DNA of 42,039 nt from assembly GCA_021732995.1 (NCBI GenBank), contig JAKFWA010000081.1, positions 1 through 42,039 of the forward strand, read 5' to 3'. The DNA comes from Planctomycetaceae bacterium. Its GTDB lineage: Bacteria; Planctomycetota; Planctomycetia; Planctomycetales; Planctomycetaceae. The translations under genes were made by a program, and so were the position numbers. The notes below the pieces were generated by a model. The model made no database searches, was not told where the DNA came from, and saw nothing but the letters and a program-made list of their open reading frames with translations. Positions 1-8,926 of this stretch are shown one piece after another (position 1 is the stretch's first letter; every line of letters begins with the position of its first letter).

Positions 1-487
1 GCACCGCGGCCAGCCCGACGCCGCCACTCGCGCCGGTTACTACGACGGCCGACTGGCTGGTAATGTCGCCATGCAGGACCAGCGCCTGCCAAGCGGTTTG
101 AAATACCAGCGGCGCGGCGGCGATTTCATCCAGAGTCCACCCTGCGGGCACCGTCGTCAGGCACTCCGCCCGAAAAGCTTGCCGCTCGCACAACGGACCT
201 CGCCGCAAGTCCGTTGCCGTTGATTGCAGGCTCAGCACCTGCGTACCGACGGTGAAGCGACCAGTCCGGTCGGCTTGCTTAACGACTCCAACCGCGTCTC
301 GTCCGGTGATGAACGGCGGCTTTGGCCCACCCGGATAAATGCCCTCAATCAGAAAGCGATCCGCCGGGTTCAGGCTCGCGACCTGAATCTCAACGATGAC
401 TTCGTCGTCCGCCGCTGTGGGCTCAGGCAGATCTGTCAGAGCCGTGTGTTCCCAACCGCCAGGGGGTGATGTCAAGAGTCCGCGCAC
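1..487 (-). CDS. MDR-family quinone/NADPH oxidoreductase, 3' part missing
   Basis: The reverse strand reads open from a GTG at 487 to the left edge, about 162 residues, so the C-terminal half lies outside the window. The start is set by a GGAG ribosome binding site 7 bases upstream. The N-terminus has the GroES-like fold signature of medium-chain dehydrogenases/reductases (SLNPADRFLIEG, then FITGRDAVGVV). Near the edge the Rossmann nucleotide-binding turn appears as VVVTGASGGVGLAAV. No structural-zinc cysteine cluster is visible, which fits the zeta-crystallin/quinone oxidoreductase branch rather than zinc alcohol dehydrogenases. Such enzymes reduce quinones or enones with NADPH in the cytoplasm. 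It follows the antiporter gene on the same strand after 103 bases and may share its transcript. The family call is firm; the substrate is unknown. Confidence 0.8.
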   Translation of the reverse strand, partial: MRGLLTSPPGGWEHTALTDLPEPTAADDEVIVEIQVASLNPADRFLIEGIYPGGPKPPFITGRDAVGVVKQADRTGRFTVGTQVLSLQSTATDLRRGPLCERQAFRAECLTTVPAGWTLDEIAAAPLVFQTAWQALVLHGDITSQSAVVVTGASGGVGLAAV

Positions 488-590
488 GAGATCGCTCCTG
501 AAATAAATGGGAGAGCTGGATCAAGCAAGCGGAACGTAGCATCCCGGAATGCGACTTGCCAAAACGCAGCGGCAGTGTGCGGTTTGCCGT

Positions 591-1880
591 TTACGTAGTC
601 CGAGCGTGACCTGCCGGAAGACGATCAAGCGAAGGACTGACAATCAGCCGATCGAAGATGGGCGACGTCATCAACGTTGTGACGACCGCCATGATCACCA
701 GCGCCGCAAACAAGCCCTCCGAGATGATGCCGCGCTGCAGACCGATGTTGATGATCATCAACTCCATCAGGCCGCGGGCATTCATCAAAATGCCAATGCC
801 CAGCGCCTCGCGGTTAGGCATCCCCGAGGCTCGTGCGGCCGCCCAGCAGGCGAAGCACTTTCCGAAGATCGCCACGAACATCACCAGCCCGCACATCCCC
901 CAGAGGAAGGCGGAATCCAGCAGGCTCATACGCGTATTCAGTCCCGAGTAGGTGAAGAACAACGGCAACAGCAGTGCCACAGACAGCGGCTGAATCTTGT
1001 TCATCAACCCGGTTGTGACGGCGCCACGCGGCATGGCGGTGCCCATCACGAACGCACCGAACACCGCATGCAGTCCGATCAGATCCGTGAACCAGGCACC
1101 GAGCGACATGATCGCCAGGCAGAAGATCAGACCACCGTCAGCGAGCGATCCGTCAACGTGCAGCAGCCAGCGTTGAAAGCGTTGCAGCAAGGGGCGGACC
1201 ACTCCCAGCACGAGAGCCGTGTAGACGATGCCGCCGAAGATGTTGCGATAAGCCAGCGCACCGTTGCCTTCGCTGATAGCGAGCACCACAGCCAGGATGC
1301 ACCACGCGGCCGCATCGTCAATCGCACCCGCTCCAATAGCCACCGTGCCAATCGGAGTGCCGGTCAGACGTTTGAACTGGATGATTCGCGCCAGCACCGG
1401 AAACGCTGTGATACACATGGATGCACCCAGAAACAGCATCCCTTCCAGTTGCGACGTCCTCGCAGGAAACAGGTCTGTGTAATGGAAGAAGAACCAGCCC
1501 AGCCCAGCCCCCATCACGAAGGGCACAATGACTCCCGCCGCCGAAACCGCCAGTGATGTTCGCAGCCGCTCGCGCACGATATCGAGTCGAAACTCGGTAC
1601 CGATGATGAACATGTAGAGCGCCAACCCGATCTGTGCCGCCGGGAAGAGGTAACTCTGCGTATCACGCAACTGCTGAGTTTTGTCCCAGGGGAAAACCAG
1701 TTGCTGCAGTTCGGGCCAGAACAGTCCGAAGAACGACGGCCCCAACAGGATTCCGGCCACCATCTCAGCCACAACCGGCGGTTGCCCGATCTTGCCCGCG
1801 ACAAAGCTCAAGGCACGGCAAGTCAGCAGAATGACGGCGATCTGCAGAAAGAACTGCACCGCCAAATCGACGTTGTTCAT
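591..1880 (-). CDS. CPA2-family cation/proton antiporter
   Basis: A 429-residue polytopic membrane protein of the monovalent cation:proton antiporter-2 type, predicted to exchange Na+ or K+ for H+ across the inner membrane. Hydrophobic segments fill nearly the whole length, enough for about 12-13 helices. The N-terminal part carries GQPPVVAEMVAGILLGPS, a signature of this family. The core has AGAIDDAAAWCILA; a DD pair at this site is typical of electrogenic members such as NapA, whereas KefC has QD. There is no C-terminal RCK/KTN nucleotide-binding domain, unlike KefB/KefC. The ATG at 1880 overlaps the TGA of the upstream MarR gene (ATGA), which indicates translational coupling. The ion transported cannot be told from sequence. 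Confidence 0.88.
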   Translation of the reverse strand: MNNVDLAVQFFLQIAVILLTCRALSFVAGKIGQPPVVAEMVAGILLGPSFFGLFWPELQQLVFPWDKTQQLRDTQSYLFPAAQIGLALYMFIIGTEFRLDIVRERLRTSLAVSAAGVIVPFVMGAGLGWFFFHYTDLFPARTSQLEGMLFLGASMCITAFPVLARIIQFKRLTGTPIGTVAIGAGAIDDAAAWCILAVVLAISEGNGALAYRNIFGGIVYTALVLGVVRPLLQRFQRWLLHVDGSLADGGLIFCLAIMSLGAWFTDLIGLHAVFGAFVMGTAMPRGAVTTGLMNKIQPLSVALLLPLFFTYSGLNTRMSLLDSAFLWGMCGLVMFVAIFGKCFACWAAARASGMPNREALGIGILMNARGLMELMIINIGLQRGIISEGLFAALVIMAVVTTLMTSPIFDRLIVSPSLDRLPAGHARTT

Positions 1881-2371
1881 TTCCAGTGACTTTCTTCAAC
1901 TTCGTGAGGCTCGCGGGCAGCCTTCAGCAGTTCACACAGTCGCCGCAGTTCCGTCGCTGACAAGTGACCCAGTTGCTTGTAGTGACACTCTTCCAGCGCA
2001 CCAGCGATTTCATCGAGCAGTTCGACGCCAGCGGACTGAATCTGCACGTTGACCACGCGACGATTCTCGGCTGGACGGACGCGAGCAATCAGCCTCCGCT
2101 CTTCGAGCTTGTCGAGCATTCGGGTGATGTCCGGAGCGCGCGACACCAACTGGTTGGCCAGCGTCAGCGTCGGAATCGATTCCGGATGGGCGGCACGCAG
2201 CAACCTCAAAACATTGTATTGCTGCGGCGTCAGCTCAAATCGACTGAACAAGTCGTCTTCCAGCATCCTGAGGCGGTCGTACGTCCGCCACATGTTCAGG
2301 AACACTTCCTGTTCGAGCGAGTCAAAGCGCACGGTACGCGTGGAGCGAGTCTTTTGCGTGGTCATGACCAT
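1877..2371 (-). CDS. MarR-family transcriptional regulator
   Basis: A 164-residue winged-helix regulator of usual MarR length. The helix-turn-helix region shows LTPQQYNVLRLLRAA, then LANQLVSRAPDITRMLDKLEERRLIAR and the basic wing around RPAENRRVVNVQ. MarR proteins are dimers that usually repress their own operon and are released by phenolic or electrophilic ligands or by thiol oxidation. It is the first gene of a minus-strand unit, overlaps the antiporter by 4 bases, and is divergent from the Tat protein gene at 2530 across a 158-base gap that should hold its operator. A second ATG lies at 2365; 2371 is preferred because a GGAG stands 10 bases upstream. Its cysteine (EECHYK) lies in the C-terminal helix. 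Confidence 0.9.
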   Translation of the reverse strand: MVMTTQKTRSTRTVRFDSLEQEVFLNMWRTYDRLRMLEDDLFSRFELTPQQYNVLRLLRAAHPESIPTLTLANQLVSRAPDITRMLDKLEERRLIARVRPAENRRVVNVQIQSAGVELLDEIAGALEECHYKQLGHLSATELRRLCELLKAAREPHEVEESHWK

Positions 2372-2529
2372 GACGATAGATCTCCGAAAAATACTTGTCC
2401 AGACAACTATCGTCGCAACGGGAGTTTGTTGTCCAGTATTTCGGCGACAACTGACTTGCAGGTTGCGAACAAGGCGGTTCTGCTGAATGCCGGTTTCGCC
2501 AGAACCGCCTCTTCTTCAAGGAGCTTTCG

Positions 2530-3783
2530 ATGCAGACACGTCGTGACTTCATGCAGGCTGCCGCCGCTGGATTGCTGGCCACGGGTTTGAGCAACGAGCT
2601 GACGTTTGCCGCCGAAGGTAATTCGCGAAAGAAGCTGGCGATTGTCACCACAGTGTTCCGCTGGCGCTCCCATGGGCAGCACATGGGGGACCGCTTCCTC
2701 GTCGGTTATCCGGAGGACGGCAAGTGGCACCGCCCGGCGCTGGACGTCGTGTCGATGTACGTCGATCAGAAGCCGAAGGAGGACCTGAGCGCGCAGCGGG
2801 CTGAGGAGTTCAAGTTCCGCCTGGGTTCCAGCATCGCCGACGCCCTGCGTTGCGGCGGCGACAAACTGGCGGTGGATGCGGTACTGATCATCGGCGAGCA
2901 TGGGGACTATCCCGATAACGAATTCGGACAGCGCAAGTACCCGCGTTATGAGTTCTTCAAGCAGGTTGTCGATGTCTTCAAGCAGGACGGTCGCTCGGTG
3001 CCCGTGTTCAACGACAAGCATCTTTCGTGGAAGTGGGAATGGGCGAAGGAGATGGTCGACACGGCGCGAGCGATGAAGTTTCCGCTGATGTCCGGGTCAT
3101 CGCTGCCGGTCACGTGGCGGATGCCAGATATCGAGATGCCGGCTCAAGCGGATATTGAAGAGGCGATGTGCGTCGCTAACGGAGGACTCGACAGCTACGA
3201 CTTCCATGCGCTCGAAGTCATCCAGTGTATGGTGGAACGCAGACGCGGCGGTGAGACCGGTGTCACTTCAGTTGAAGCCCTCACCGGCGACGCCTTCTGG
3301 AAAGCTCACGAGTCCGGTAGCTGGGAGAAAGGCGGCTGGAGTCCGCGTCTCTTCGAGGCGTGCCTGGCGCGATCGCAGATGCTGAGTCAGCCTCGCGAAG
3401 GCTTCAATCACCGCTATCCGACGCCGGAAGAAATGAAGCGGATGGTGCCGAAGCCGACGGCCTTCCGAGTCGAGTATCGAGACGGCCTGCGGACAACGAT
3501 GTTCCTGCTGAACGGTCTGGTCAGCGACTTCACGTTCGCCGCGAACTTGAAGGGCAAGGAAGAGCCGCTGTCGACGCTCTTCCATCTGCCGCCGGGACCG
3601 AACGTCCAATACTCGGCGATGCTGATGTCCAAGGCCGAGCAGATGTTCGTGACCGGCAAAGCGACGACGCCCGTCGAACGCACGTTGCTGACGTCCGGCA
3701 TTCTGGCCGCCGGAATGGAGTCCTACACGACCGGCAAGAAGCTGCAAACTCCGCACCTGTCAGTGCGTTACTCGCCGACTTAA
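2530..3783 (+). CDS. Twin-arginine secreted protein of unknown function
   Basis: A 417-residue protein beginning with a Tat signal peptide: the TRRDFMQAAAAG motif at residues 3-14, a short hydrophobic stretch and an alanine-rich cleavage region near residue 28. The folded protein should therefore be exported already folded, possibly with a cofactor. The mature part starts with a beta strand (KLAIVTTVF) and has alternating strands and helices with conserved-looking blocks such as LIIGEHGDYP and PVFNDKHLSWKW. Proteins of this kind are frequent in planctomycetes and are annotated only as Tat-signal proteins; I recognise no catalytic motif. The start is supported by AAGGAG at 2518-2523, 6 bases upstream. 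It is divergent from the MarR operon, so the regulator could also act on it. Confidence 0.75.
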   Translation: MQTRRDFMQAAAAGLLATGLSNELTFAAEGNSRKKLAIVTTVFRWRSHGQHMGDRFLVGYPEDGKWHRPALDVVSMYVDQKPKEDLSAQRAEEFKFRLGSSIADALRCGGDKLAVDAVLIIGEHGDYPDNEFGQRKYPRYEFFKQVVDVFKQDGRSVPVFNDKHLSWKWEWAKEMVDTARAMKFPLMSGSSLPVTWRMPDIEMPAQADIEEAMCVANGGLDSYDFHALEVIQCMVERRRGGETGVTSVEALTGDAFWKAHESGSWEKGGWSPRLFEACLARSQMLSQPREGFNHRYPTPEEMKRMVPKPTAFRVEYRDGLRTTMFLLNGLVSDFTFAANLKGKEEPLSTLFHLPPGPNVQYSAMLMSKAEQMFVTGKATTPVERTLLTSGILAAGMESYTTGKKLQTPHLSVRYSPT

Positions 3784-3806
3784 TCAGGTGCTGTAAGGGA
3801 CATAAT

Positions 3807-3870
3807 CCGTAGCATGGACGCCCCGTCCGTGCCGCACCCACCACGCACGGACGGGGCGTCCATGCTACGG
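3807..3870. repeat. Perfect inverted repeat, REP-like pair
   Basis: Two identical 26-base arms (3807-3832 and 3845-3870) in inverted orientation flank a 12-base spacer. Each arm has a GTAG head and its own small inner palindrome (GGACGCCCCGTCC). The element sits between the converging ends of the genes at 3783 and 3886. It can form a very stable hairpin and might stop transcription from both sides, but lacks a T-run on either strand. It belongs with the elements at 6605, 8761, 13196 and 27077. Confidence 0.85.
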
Positions 3871-3885
3871 GTTGTCGAACTCAAG

Positions 3886-5319
3886 TTACGAGGCGTCGGT
3901 GGTACGTACACCCTGTCGCCACTCGGTGATGGTGTCATTGATGCGGACCTGATCGAGTTCGTCGGGGTGATACTGGTTGAGCGTCGATTCCATGAACTCG
4001 ATCGCTTCAGCAGTACGGCCCTGATGACGCAGCATCCAAGCGTATTGAATTCTCACCAATGGAACGTGCGGCAGGCGCTCCAGCGTGTGCTCCCACAAAG
4101 CGACATCATTGCGCCACACAGGCAGATGCTGTGCTGTGAGCATTCCGAACCATGCCGCAAGCACTGCAGGGACGCACGCCTTCAACAGTCGCAGACGAAC
4201 TGTTGATGATTGAAGCGATTCGGCTCCGCACCAGCGTTCTGCCAATTGAACGCACCCCGCAACGAGCACCGCGAAGAACGGAATCAGCGGCAGGTAGAGG
4301 TAGCGGTCATTCATCAAGGTGGTGATGCGCGTCAGGTTTAATACTGGTAGCAGCAACAGCAACCAGGCTGCGGCACTCAGCGCAATCAAGGGTTGAGTGC
4401 GTCGAACTCGCCAGGCGGCGCCAGCGACCAGCAGCCAGCCGAGTGACGCCACCGCAACTTGCAACGCGATCCCCCGGGTCGGTGGGTCGTAAAGCACACA
4501 CAAATCGGTCGGGCACAGCAGCATGCCGACGTACTTCCAGAGGATGATTGAATCCAGGGCCAGGATGTGTGCTTTGCTCAGATCAAAGTGACCTCGCAGA
4601 CCGCCGAGTGTCGTTTCCTGAGCCTGCATCGTCGTCAGCAGCAACCAGACGGACAGCAAGCCAGGGATGAATTGACGAGCGATCGCTTCCGACCATTTCT
4701 TGCGGCAGACCCAGACGTCGTACAGCAGCACAATCGGCGGCACGACGATCGTCAGCGCTTTGGACAGCAGGGCCAGTGCGAAGAACAACAAGCCGTAGCC
4801 TTCCTGCTGCGGAGTTCGTTCCGGTCGCAGCCAGCAGATGAGGTGCGCCAGGATGAACGTCGAACACAGCAATCCCTTGAGCGACGAGACCCAGACCACC
4901 GATTCCAGTTGCACCGGATGCAATGCAAACAAGACGGCGGTCCACAGCCCTACGCTGGCTCGGCCGGTTAACTGCTTGAGCAACACGTATACCAACACGG
5001 CATTGACACCGTGCAGCAGCGTGTTGAACACGTGATATCCCGCAGCGTCGAGACCGAACAACGTGTGCTCAACCAGCAGCGTGAACATCGTAAGCGGCGC
5101 ATAATTACGATTGATGACTTCGGTGGCGATGGCTTTCAACGTCGCCAGATCCCAGCTCTTGTTGAGCGGATTCTTGATGACGTACCAAGGGTCATCCCAA
5201 TTCACGAACTCGTAGCCGAACGACGGCCAATAGACGGCCAGCACCAGCGCGAACAGCGCCAGGCCGGGCTTCAGCCACGGACGCGGAGTGGTCTCGGTTT
5301 GAGGGTTATCAGCATTCAT
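3886..5319 (-). CDS. Membrane glycosyltransferase-like protein with TPR tail (TMTC/DUF1736-like)
   Basis: A 477-residue membrane protein starting MNADNPQTETT. An upstream start at 5484 would add 55 residues of poor-quality sequence, so the inner ATG is preferred although no clear ribosome binding site precedes it. The first external loop reads FVNWDDPWYVIKNP, an acidic loop-1 motif seen in GT-C type lipid-linked sugar transferases and TMTC-like proteins. About ten hydrophobic segments follow, including FNTLLHGVNAVLVYVLL and the LMNDRYLYLPLIPFFAVL block. After the last membrane segment comes one TPR-like helix pair (IQYAWMLRHQGRTAEAIEFM). It probably uses a polyprenyl-phosphate sugar donor to glycosylate proteins at the membrane; that is inferred from the family. 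It is divergent from a GT2 gene that could make such a donor. Confidence 0.75.
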   Translation of the reverse strand: MNADNPQTETTPRPWLKPGLALFALVLAVYWPSFGYEFVNWDDPWYVIKNPLNKSWDLATLKAIATEVINRNYAPLTMFTLLVEHTLFGLDAAGYHVFNTLLHGVNAVLVYVLLKQLTGRASVGLWTAVLFALHPVQLESVVWVSSLKGLLCSTFILAHLICWLRPERTPQQEGYGLLFFALALLSKALTIVVPPIVLLYDVWVCRKKWSEAIARQFIPGLLSVWLLLTTMQAQETTLGGLRGHFDLSKAHILALDSIILWKYVGMLLCPTDLCVLYDPPTRGIALQVAVASLGWLLVAGAAWRVRRTQPLIALSAAAWLLLLLPVLNLTRITTLMNDRYLYLPLIPFFAVLVAGCVQLAERWCGAESLQSSTVRLRLLKACVPAVLAAWFGMLTAQHLPVWRNDVALWEHTLERLPHVPLVRIQYAWMLRHQGRTAEAIEFMESTLNQYHPDELDQVRINDTITEWRQGVRTTDAS

Positions 5320-5665
5320 CGCGGCGGGAGCCCGAGTTAACTGGAAATTCGCTTCCGGACCATTGGAAGAACGATTGAATGCTCTATAGGTCGCCGCAGT
5401 GTCGTTGCGCTGATGAACTCTGCTCAGCACGAGCGAACTTCTAAGTCTCACATGCCTCGCGGTTGTGTTTGCTTGGCTCAGCAATGCCGGAATACTGCGT
5501 ACAATCAGAACAATCGGCGCGACCGGTCAACGACGCGACTCGGACCATTCAATCCTCGCTTCCAAAGGGCAGTCTTGGCGTAGAGTTATGCCCGAAGGCG
5601 CCACTTGTGCGAGGAATCCGATGACTTCACAACCAGCGACCAGGCAATCGAACGAAGGACACTGC
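5320..5665. other. Divergent intergenic region without a recognised gene
   Basis: A 346-base stretch between the divergent membrane glycosyltransferase-like gene and the GT2 gene. Open frames extend into it from both sides, but their translations are rich in Arg, Ser and Thr and unlike either protein family, so they are taken as non-coding. It must hold both promoters; no convincing -35/-10 pair, operator palindrome or terminator was found. Confidence 0.5.
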
Positions 5666-6526
5666 ATGAGCAGCGACGAGCCTCAGAAACAACCATCTCC
5701 GGATTCCGCTGTTCCGCAGCGATCGGTGGATGAGTTGCTCTCGGCGATCAATCCGCTGCTGGCTTCGGTCCCTCATCCGGAAGGTAAGAAGCCGTGCGTG
5801 GTGGTGGTCATGCCTGCGTACAACGCGGCTTCGACGCTGGAGCGCACGCTGGCCGACATCCCTCGCGGCACTGTGGATGAGATCATTCTCGTCGACGACT
5901 GCAGCAAAGATAACACCGTTGAACTCGCTCAGAAGCTGGGTCTGACCGTACATCAGCACGAACACAATCGGGGCTACGGCGGCAATCAGAAAACCTGCTA
6001 CACGATGGCTCTGGAACGCGGAGCCGACTACGTCGTCATGGTGCATCCGGACTACCAGTACGACAGCCGCGTGATCGATGTCGCCGTGAAGATCATGCAG
6101 TTGGGCATTCTCGACTTTGTGATGGGCAGCCGCATTCGCACTCGGCGCGAGACCCTCGCCGGCGGTATGCCCGTCTACAAATACATCGCCAACCGCTGCC
6201 TGACGTTCATCGAGAACGTCATGCTCGGACAAAACCTGGGCGACTTTCACAGCGGTTTCCGAGCCTACCGTCGCGAAGTGCTGGAAACGATTCCGTGGCA
6301 GAACAACTCGAATGACTTCGTGTTCGACAGCCAGTTTCTGGCTCAAGCCGTGCACTTCGACTTCAAGATCGGCGACATTCCGGTCCCGGTGCGATACTTC
6401 GATGAAGCGTCGAGTATCAACTTCAGCCGCAGCGTGACCTATGGGTTGCGGACCCTGCAGGCCGTCGGTCAGTACTGGCTGAATCGCACCGGCGTGAAGA
6501 AATCGAAGCTGTTCGAGAAGCGCTAG
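5666..6526 (+). CDS. GT2-family glycosyltransferase, DPM1-like
   Basis: A 286-residue cytoplasmic or membrane-associated GT-A fold glycosyltransferase. The start ATG at 5666 has GAAGGA a few bases upstream; longer upstream frames lack a site this good. It shows the nucleotide-sugar-binding start [18 protein letters not shown], the [13 protein letters not shown] loop, and [12 protein letters not shown]. The usual DAD/DxD metal site is replaced by [12 protein letters not shown], as in one GT2 subgroup. The acceptor region has [15 protein letters not shown] followed by [10 protein letters not shown]. There are no C-terminal membrane helices, so it resembles soluble dolichyl/polyprenyl-phosphate sugar synthases. 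It is likely to load a sugar onto a polyprenyl phosphate; pairing with the divergent membrane protein is inferred from position only. Confidence 0.88.
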   Translation: MSSDEPQKQPSPDSAVPQRSVDELLSAINPLLASVPHPEGKKPCVVVVMPAYNAASTLERTLADIPRGTVDEIILVDDCSKDNTVELAQKLGLTVHQHEHNRGYGGNQKTCYTMALERGADYVVMVHPDYQYDSRVIDVAVKIMQLGILDFVMGSRIRTRRETLAGGMPVYKYIANRCLTFIENVMLGQNLGDFHSGFRAYRREVLETIPWQNNSNDFVFDSQFLAQAVHFDFKIGDIPVPVRYFDEASSINFSRSVTYGLRTLQAVGQYWLNRTGVKKSKLFEKR

Positions 6527-6604
6527 CGCCGTGTCACCATAAGGAGCTGGGTGCCATCTTGACGGCTGCTGGAGATCTTCGGTCTTCGGAGTGTGGTTAG
6601 GCTT

Positions 6605-6658
6605 GTGGTCGGCACTCTCCGTATGCCGACATGCCCGCACACGGAGAGTGCGGGCCAC
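6605..6658. repeat. REP-like inverted pair
   Basis: Arms 6605-6622 and 6641-6658 are inverted copies with two mismatches in 18 bases, separated by 18 bases. Read outward-in, each copy has a GTGG head and an inner palindrome around CACTCTCCGT. It lies in the 276-base gap between the GT2 gene and the hydrolase gene, downstream of the former. Same architecture as the element at 8761. Confidence 0.75.
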
Positions 6659-6802
6659 CTCGTGCCCTCAAGCACTCGGCTGTGAGAATGCGTTGGCGCC
6701 CCAGACCAGCGCACTGCTTTGCTCAAATGCACTCGTTCTGCGAGAACAGAGCCCGCTTCCGGGCTTGTGCCCCTTTGACTGCAATGGCACTCAATCAACG
6801 GG

Positions 6803-8719
6803 ATGGACGAGATGACAGACTCCCTGCGTGCGCGTGGCTTCTCGATTGTGATGTTGACGCTGCTGCTGACGGGTTGGAGCAGCACGATCACGCTGGCTCA
6901 GGATGCTCAGCAGGCGGAGAGCTATCTGCGGCTGCACTACGTCAAGCACGAGTACCAGATTCCGATGCGTGATGGCGTGAAGCTGTTCACGTCCGTGTTC
7001 GTGCCGCGTGATACGACCAAGACCTATCCCATCATGATGAAGCGCACGCCGTATAGCGTTGGTCCTTACGGTGAAGACAAGTACCCCGCTCGAGTCGGCC
7101 CCAGCGACCACTTTGTGAAAGCCGGTTACATCTTTGTGAATCAGGATGTGCGCGGCCGCTTCATGTCCGAAGGCGAGTTCGTGCAGGTCACTCCGCATCG
7201 ACCGAACAAGACGAAGCCAACCGAGACCGACGAGAGCTCGGACACGTATGACACCATCGAATGGCTGCTGAAGAACGTCAAAGGCAACAACGGCCGCGTG
7301 GGCATGGCGGGCATTTCGTATCCCGGCTTCTACGCCGCTGCCGGCATGATCGACGCGCATCCGGCGTTGAAAGCCGTCTCACCGCAGGCGCCCGTCGCCG
7401 ACTGGTACTTCGACGACTTCCTGCATCATGGATCGTTCTTTCTGGCGCATGCGTTTCGCTGGCTGACCAGCAATGCCACCGAGCGTCCCAAACCCACTGC
7501 TGAACCCGCGAAGCCATTCGTCTACCCGACGCCCGATGGCTACAAGATGTTTCTGGATGCCGGTTCGATCGAGAACATCAACAAGCTCTATCTGAAGGAC
7601 ACTATCCCGTTCTGGAAGGACATGATGGAGCATCCGAATCGCGACGAGTTCTGGCAGAAGCGAGCCCTGATGCCGCACTTGAAGAACGTCGCTCCGGCGG
7701 TGATGACGGTCACCGGGTGGTACGACGCCGAAGACCTGTATGGTTCGTTCAAGACCTATCAGGCCATCGAAGCGATGAATCCTAAGTCGAACGCGGTGCT
7801 GGTCGTCGGGCCGTGGCATCATGGCGGCTGGGCATCGGTGGACGGAGATCAACTCGGCGTCGTCAACTTTGGATCGAAGACTTCTTTGTTCTATCGCGCC
7901 GAAATTGAGCTGCCGTTCTTCGAGAAGTATCTGAAGGGCAAGGACGTTCCGGCACCTGCTGAGGCGACTGTGTTTGAAACCGGCTCGAATTCGTGGCGCA
8001 CCTTCGACCATTGGCCGCCGAAGAACCTGCAGCAGAAGCAACTGTTCGCGAAGGCGTCAGGCAAACTGGAGTCATCCGCGCCGGCCGCTTCTACTGCGAA
8101 AGACACCGGCTTCGATGAATACGTCAGCGATCCGAATCGCCCGGTGCCTTACACGGCCGTGACGACCAACAAGATGACCATCGAGTACATGACCGACGAC
8201 CAGCGTTTCGCCGCTCGACGTCCTGACGTGGTCGTCTATCAGACCGATGCCCTTGAAGAGGACCTCGTGATCGCAGGTCCGCTCGACGTTGACCTGTGGT
8301 GCTCAACCACTGGCACCGACGCCGACTGGATCGTCAAGCTGATCGACGTGCATCCTGATGCTCCGGATCCGACGCCGCTGGCCAGTCATCAGATCATGAT
8401 CCGCAGTGAAGCCTTCCGCGGCCGTTTCCGTAACAGCTACGAAAAGCCCGAAGCCTTCAAGCCCGGCGAGCCGACGCGCGTCCGCTTCGAACTGCTCGAC
8501 GTGTTGCATCGTTTCAAGAAGGGACACCGGGTCATGGTGCAGATTCAAAGCACCTGGTTCCCGCTGGTGGACCGCAATCCGCAAACCTTCGTGCCGAACA
8601 TCTACTTCGCCACGCCAGATGATTTCCGCTCCGCGACGCACCGCATCTACCGCGACCAGTCGCACCCGACGAGTATCAAGTTCGGAGCATTGCCTGTGAG
8701 TAAAGTGGTAGCGCCGTAA
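6803..8719 (+). CDS. Secreted CocE/NonD (S15-type) alpha/beta hydrolase
   Basis: A 638-residue protein with an N-terminal signal peptide (hydrophobic residues about 13-31, cleavage near TLAQD). The catalytic domain shows the family start IPMRDGVKLFTSVFVP, the oxyanion region NQDVRGRFMSEG, the nucleophile elbow GMAGISYPGFY (Ser of GxSYxG) and the histidine block VVGPWHHGGW. The C-terminal third is a jelly-roll PepX_C domain (DWIVKLIDVHPD, then HRVMVQIQSTWFP). Family members hydrolyse acyl esters, beta-lactam or cocaine esters, or X-Pro peptides; the real substrate here is not predictable. Two in-frame ATGs (6803 and 6812) are possible and neither has a strong ribosome binding site. It appears to be transcribed alone. 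Confidence 0.88.
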   Translation: MDEMTDSLRARGFSIVMLTLLLTGWSSTITLAQDAQQAESYLRLHYVKHEYQIPMRDGVKLFTSVFVPRDTTKTYPIMMKRTPYSVGPYGEDKYPARVGPSDHFVKAGYIFVNQDVRGRFMSEGEFVQVTPHRPNKTKPTETDESSDTYDTIEWLLKNVKGNNGRVGMAGISYPGFYAAAGMIDAHPALKAVSPQAPVADWYFDDFLHHGSFFLAHAFRWLTSNATERPKPTAEPAKPFVYPTPDGYKMFLDAGSIENINKLYLKDTIPFWKDMMEHPNRDEFWQKRALMPHLKNVAPAVMTVTGWYDAEDLYGSFKTYQAIEAMNPKSNAVLVVGPWHHGGWASVDGDQLGVVNFGSKTSLFYRAEIELPFFEKYLKGKDVPAPAEATVFETGSNSWRTFDHWPPKNLQQKQLFAKASGKLESSAPAASTAKDTGFDEYVSDPNRPVPYTAVTTNKMTIEYMTDDQRFAARRPDVVVYQTDALEEDLVIAGPLDVDLWCSTTGTDADWIVKLIDVHPDAPDPTPLASHQIMIRSEAFRGRFRNSYEKPEAFKPGEPTRVRFELLDVLHRFKKGHRVMVQIQSTWFPLVDRNPQTFVPNIYFATPDDFRSATHRIYRDQSHPTSIKFGALPVSKVVAP

Positions 8720-8760
8720 GTCGCAAACTGTTCCAGTACAATCGGACACTCGGCCGGAAG

Positions 8761-8825
8761 GTAGTAGCAGGCACTTTCCATGTGCCGTGACCCTCAGCGG
8801 ACGGCACACGGCGTGCGCCCGCTAC
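8761..8825. repeat. REP-like inverted pair
   Basis: A head-to-head pair: GTAG at 8761 on the plus strand and GTAG at 8825 on the minus strand, each followed by a small inner palindrome (GGCACTTTCCATGTGCC on the plus copy). The arms are imperfect inverted copies. It lies between the converging hydrolase and M50-HlyD genes. Confidence 0.75.
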
Positions 8826-8926
8826 TTTCCTGGTGAAGAGCGGAGCGTTTGCCGACGCGCCGTTAAATTCTGGAACCCGAAGCAGAACTTGATCCAGTCC
8901 CAAAAGCACTGAACGCACTTACCACC

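Noticed and set aside
549-1556. A 335-residue plus-strand frame opposite the antiporter.
   Set aside because: It is rich in His, Arg and Gln, the usual shadow of a GC-rich membrane protein gene on the other strand.
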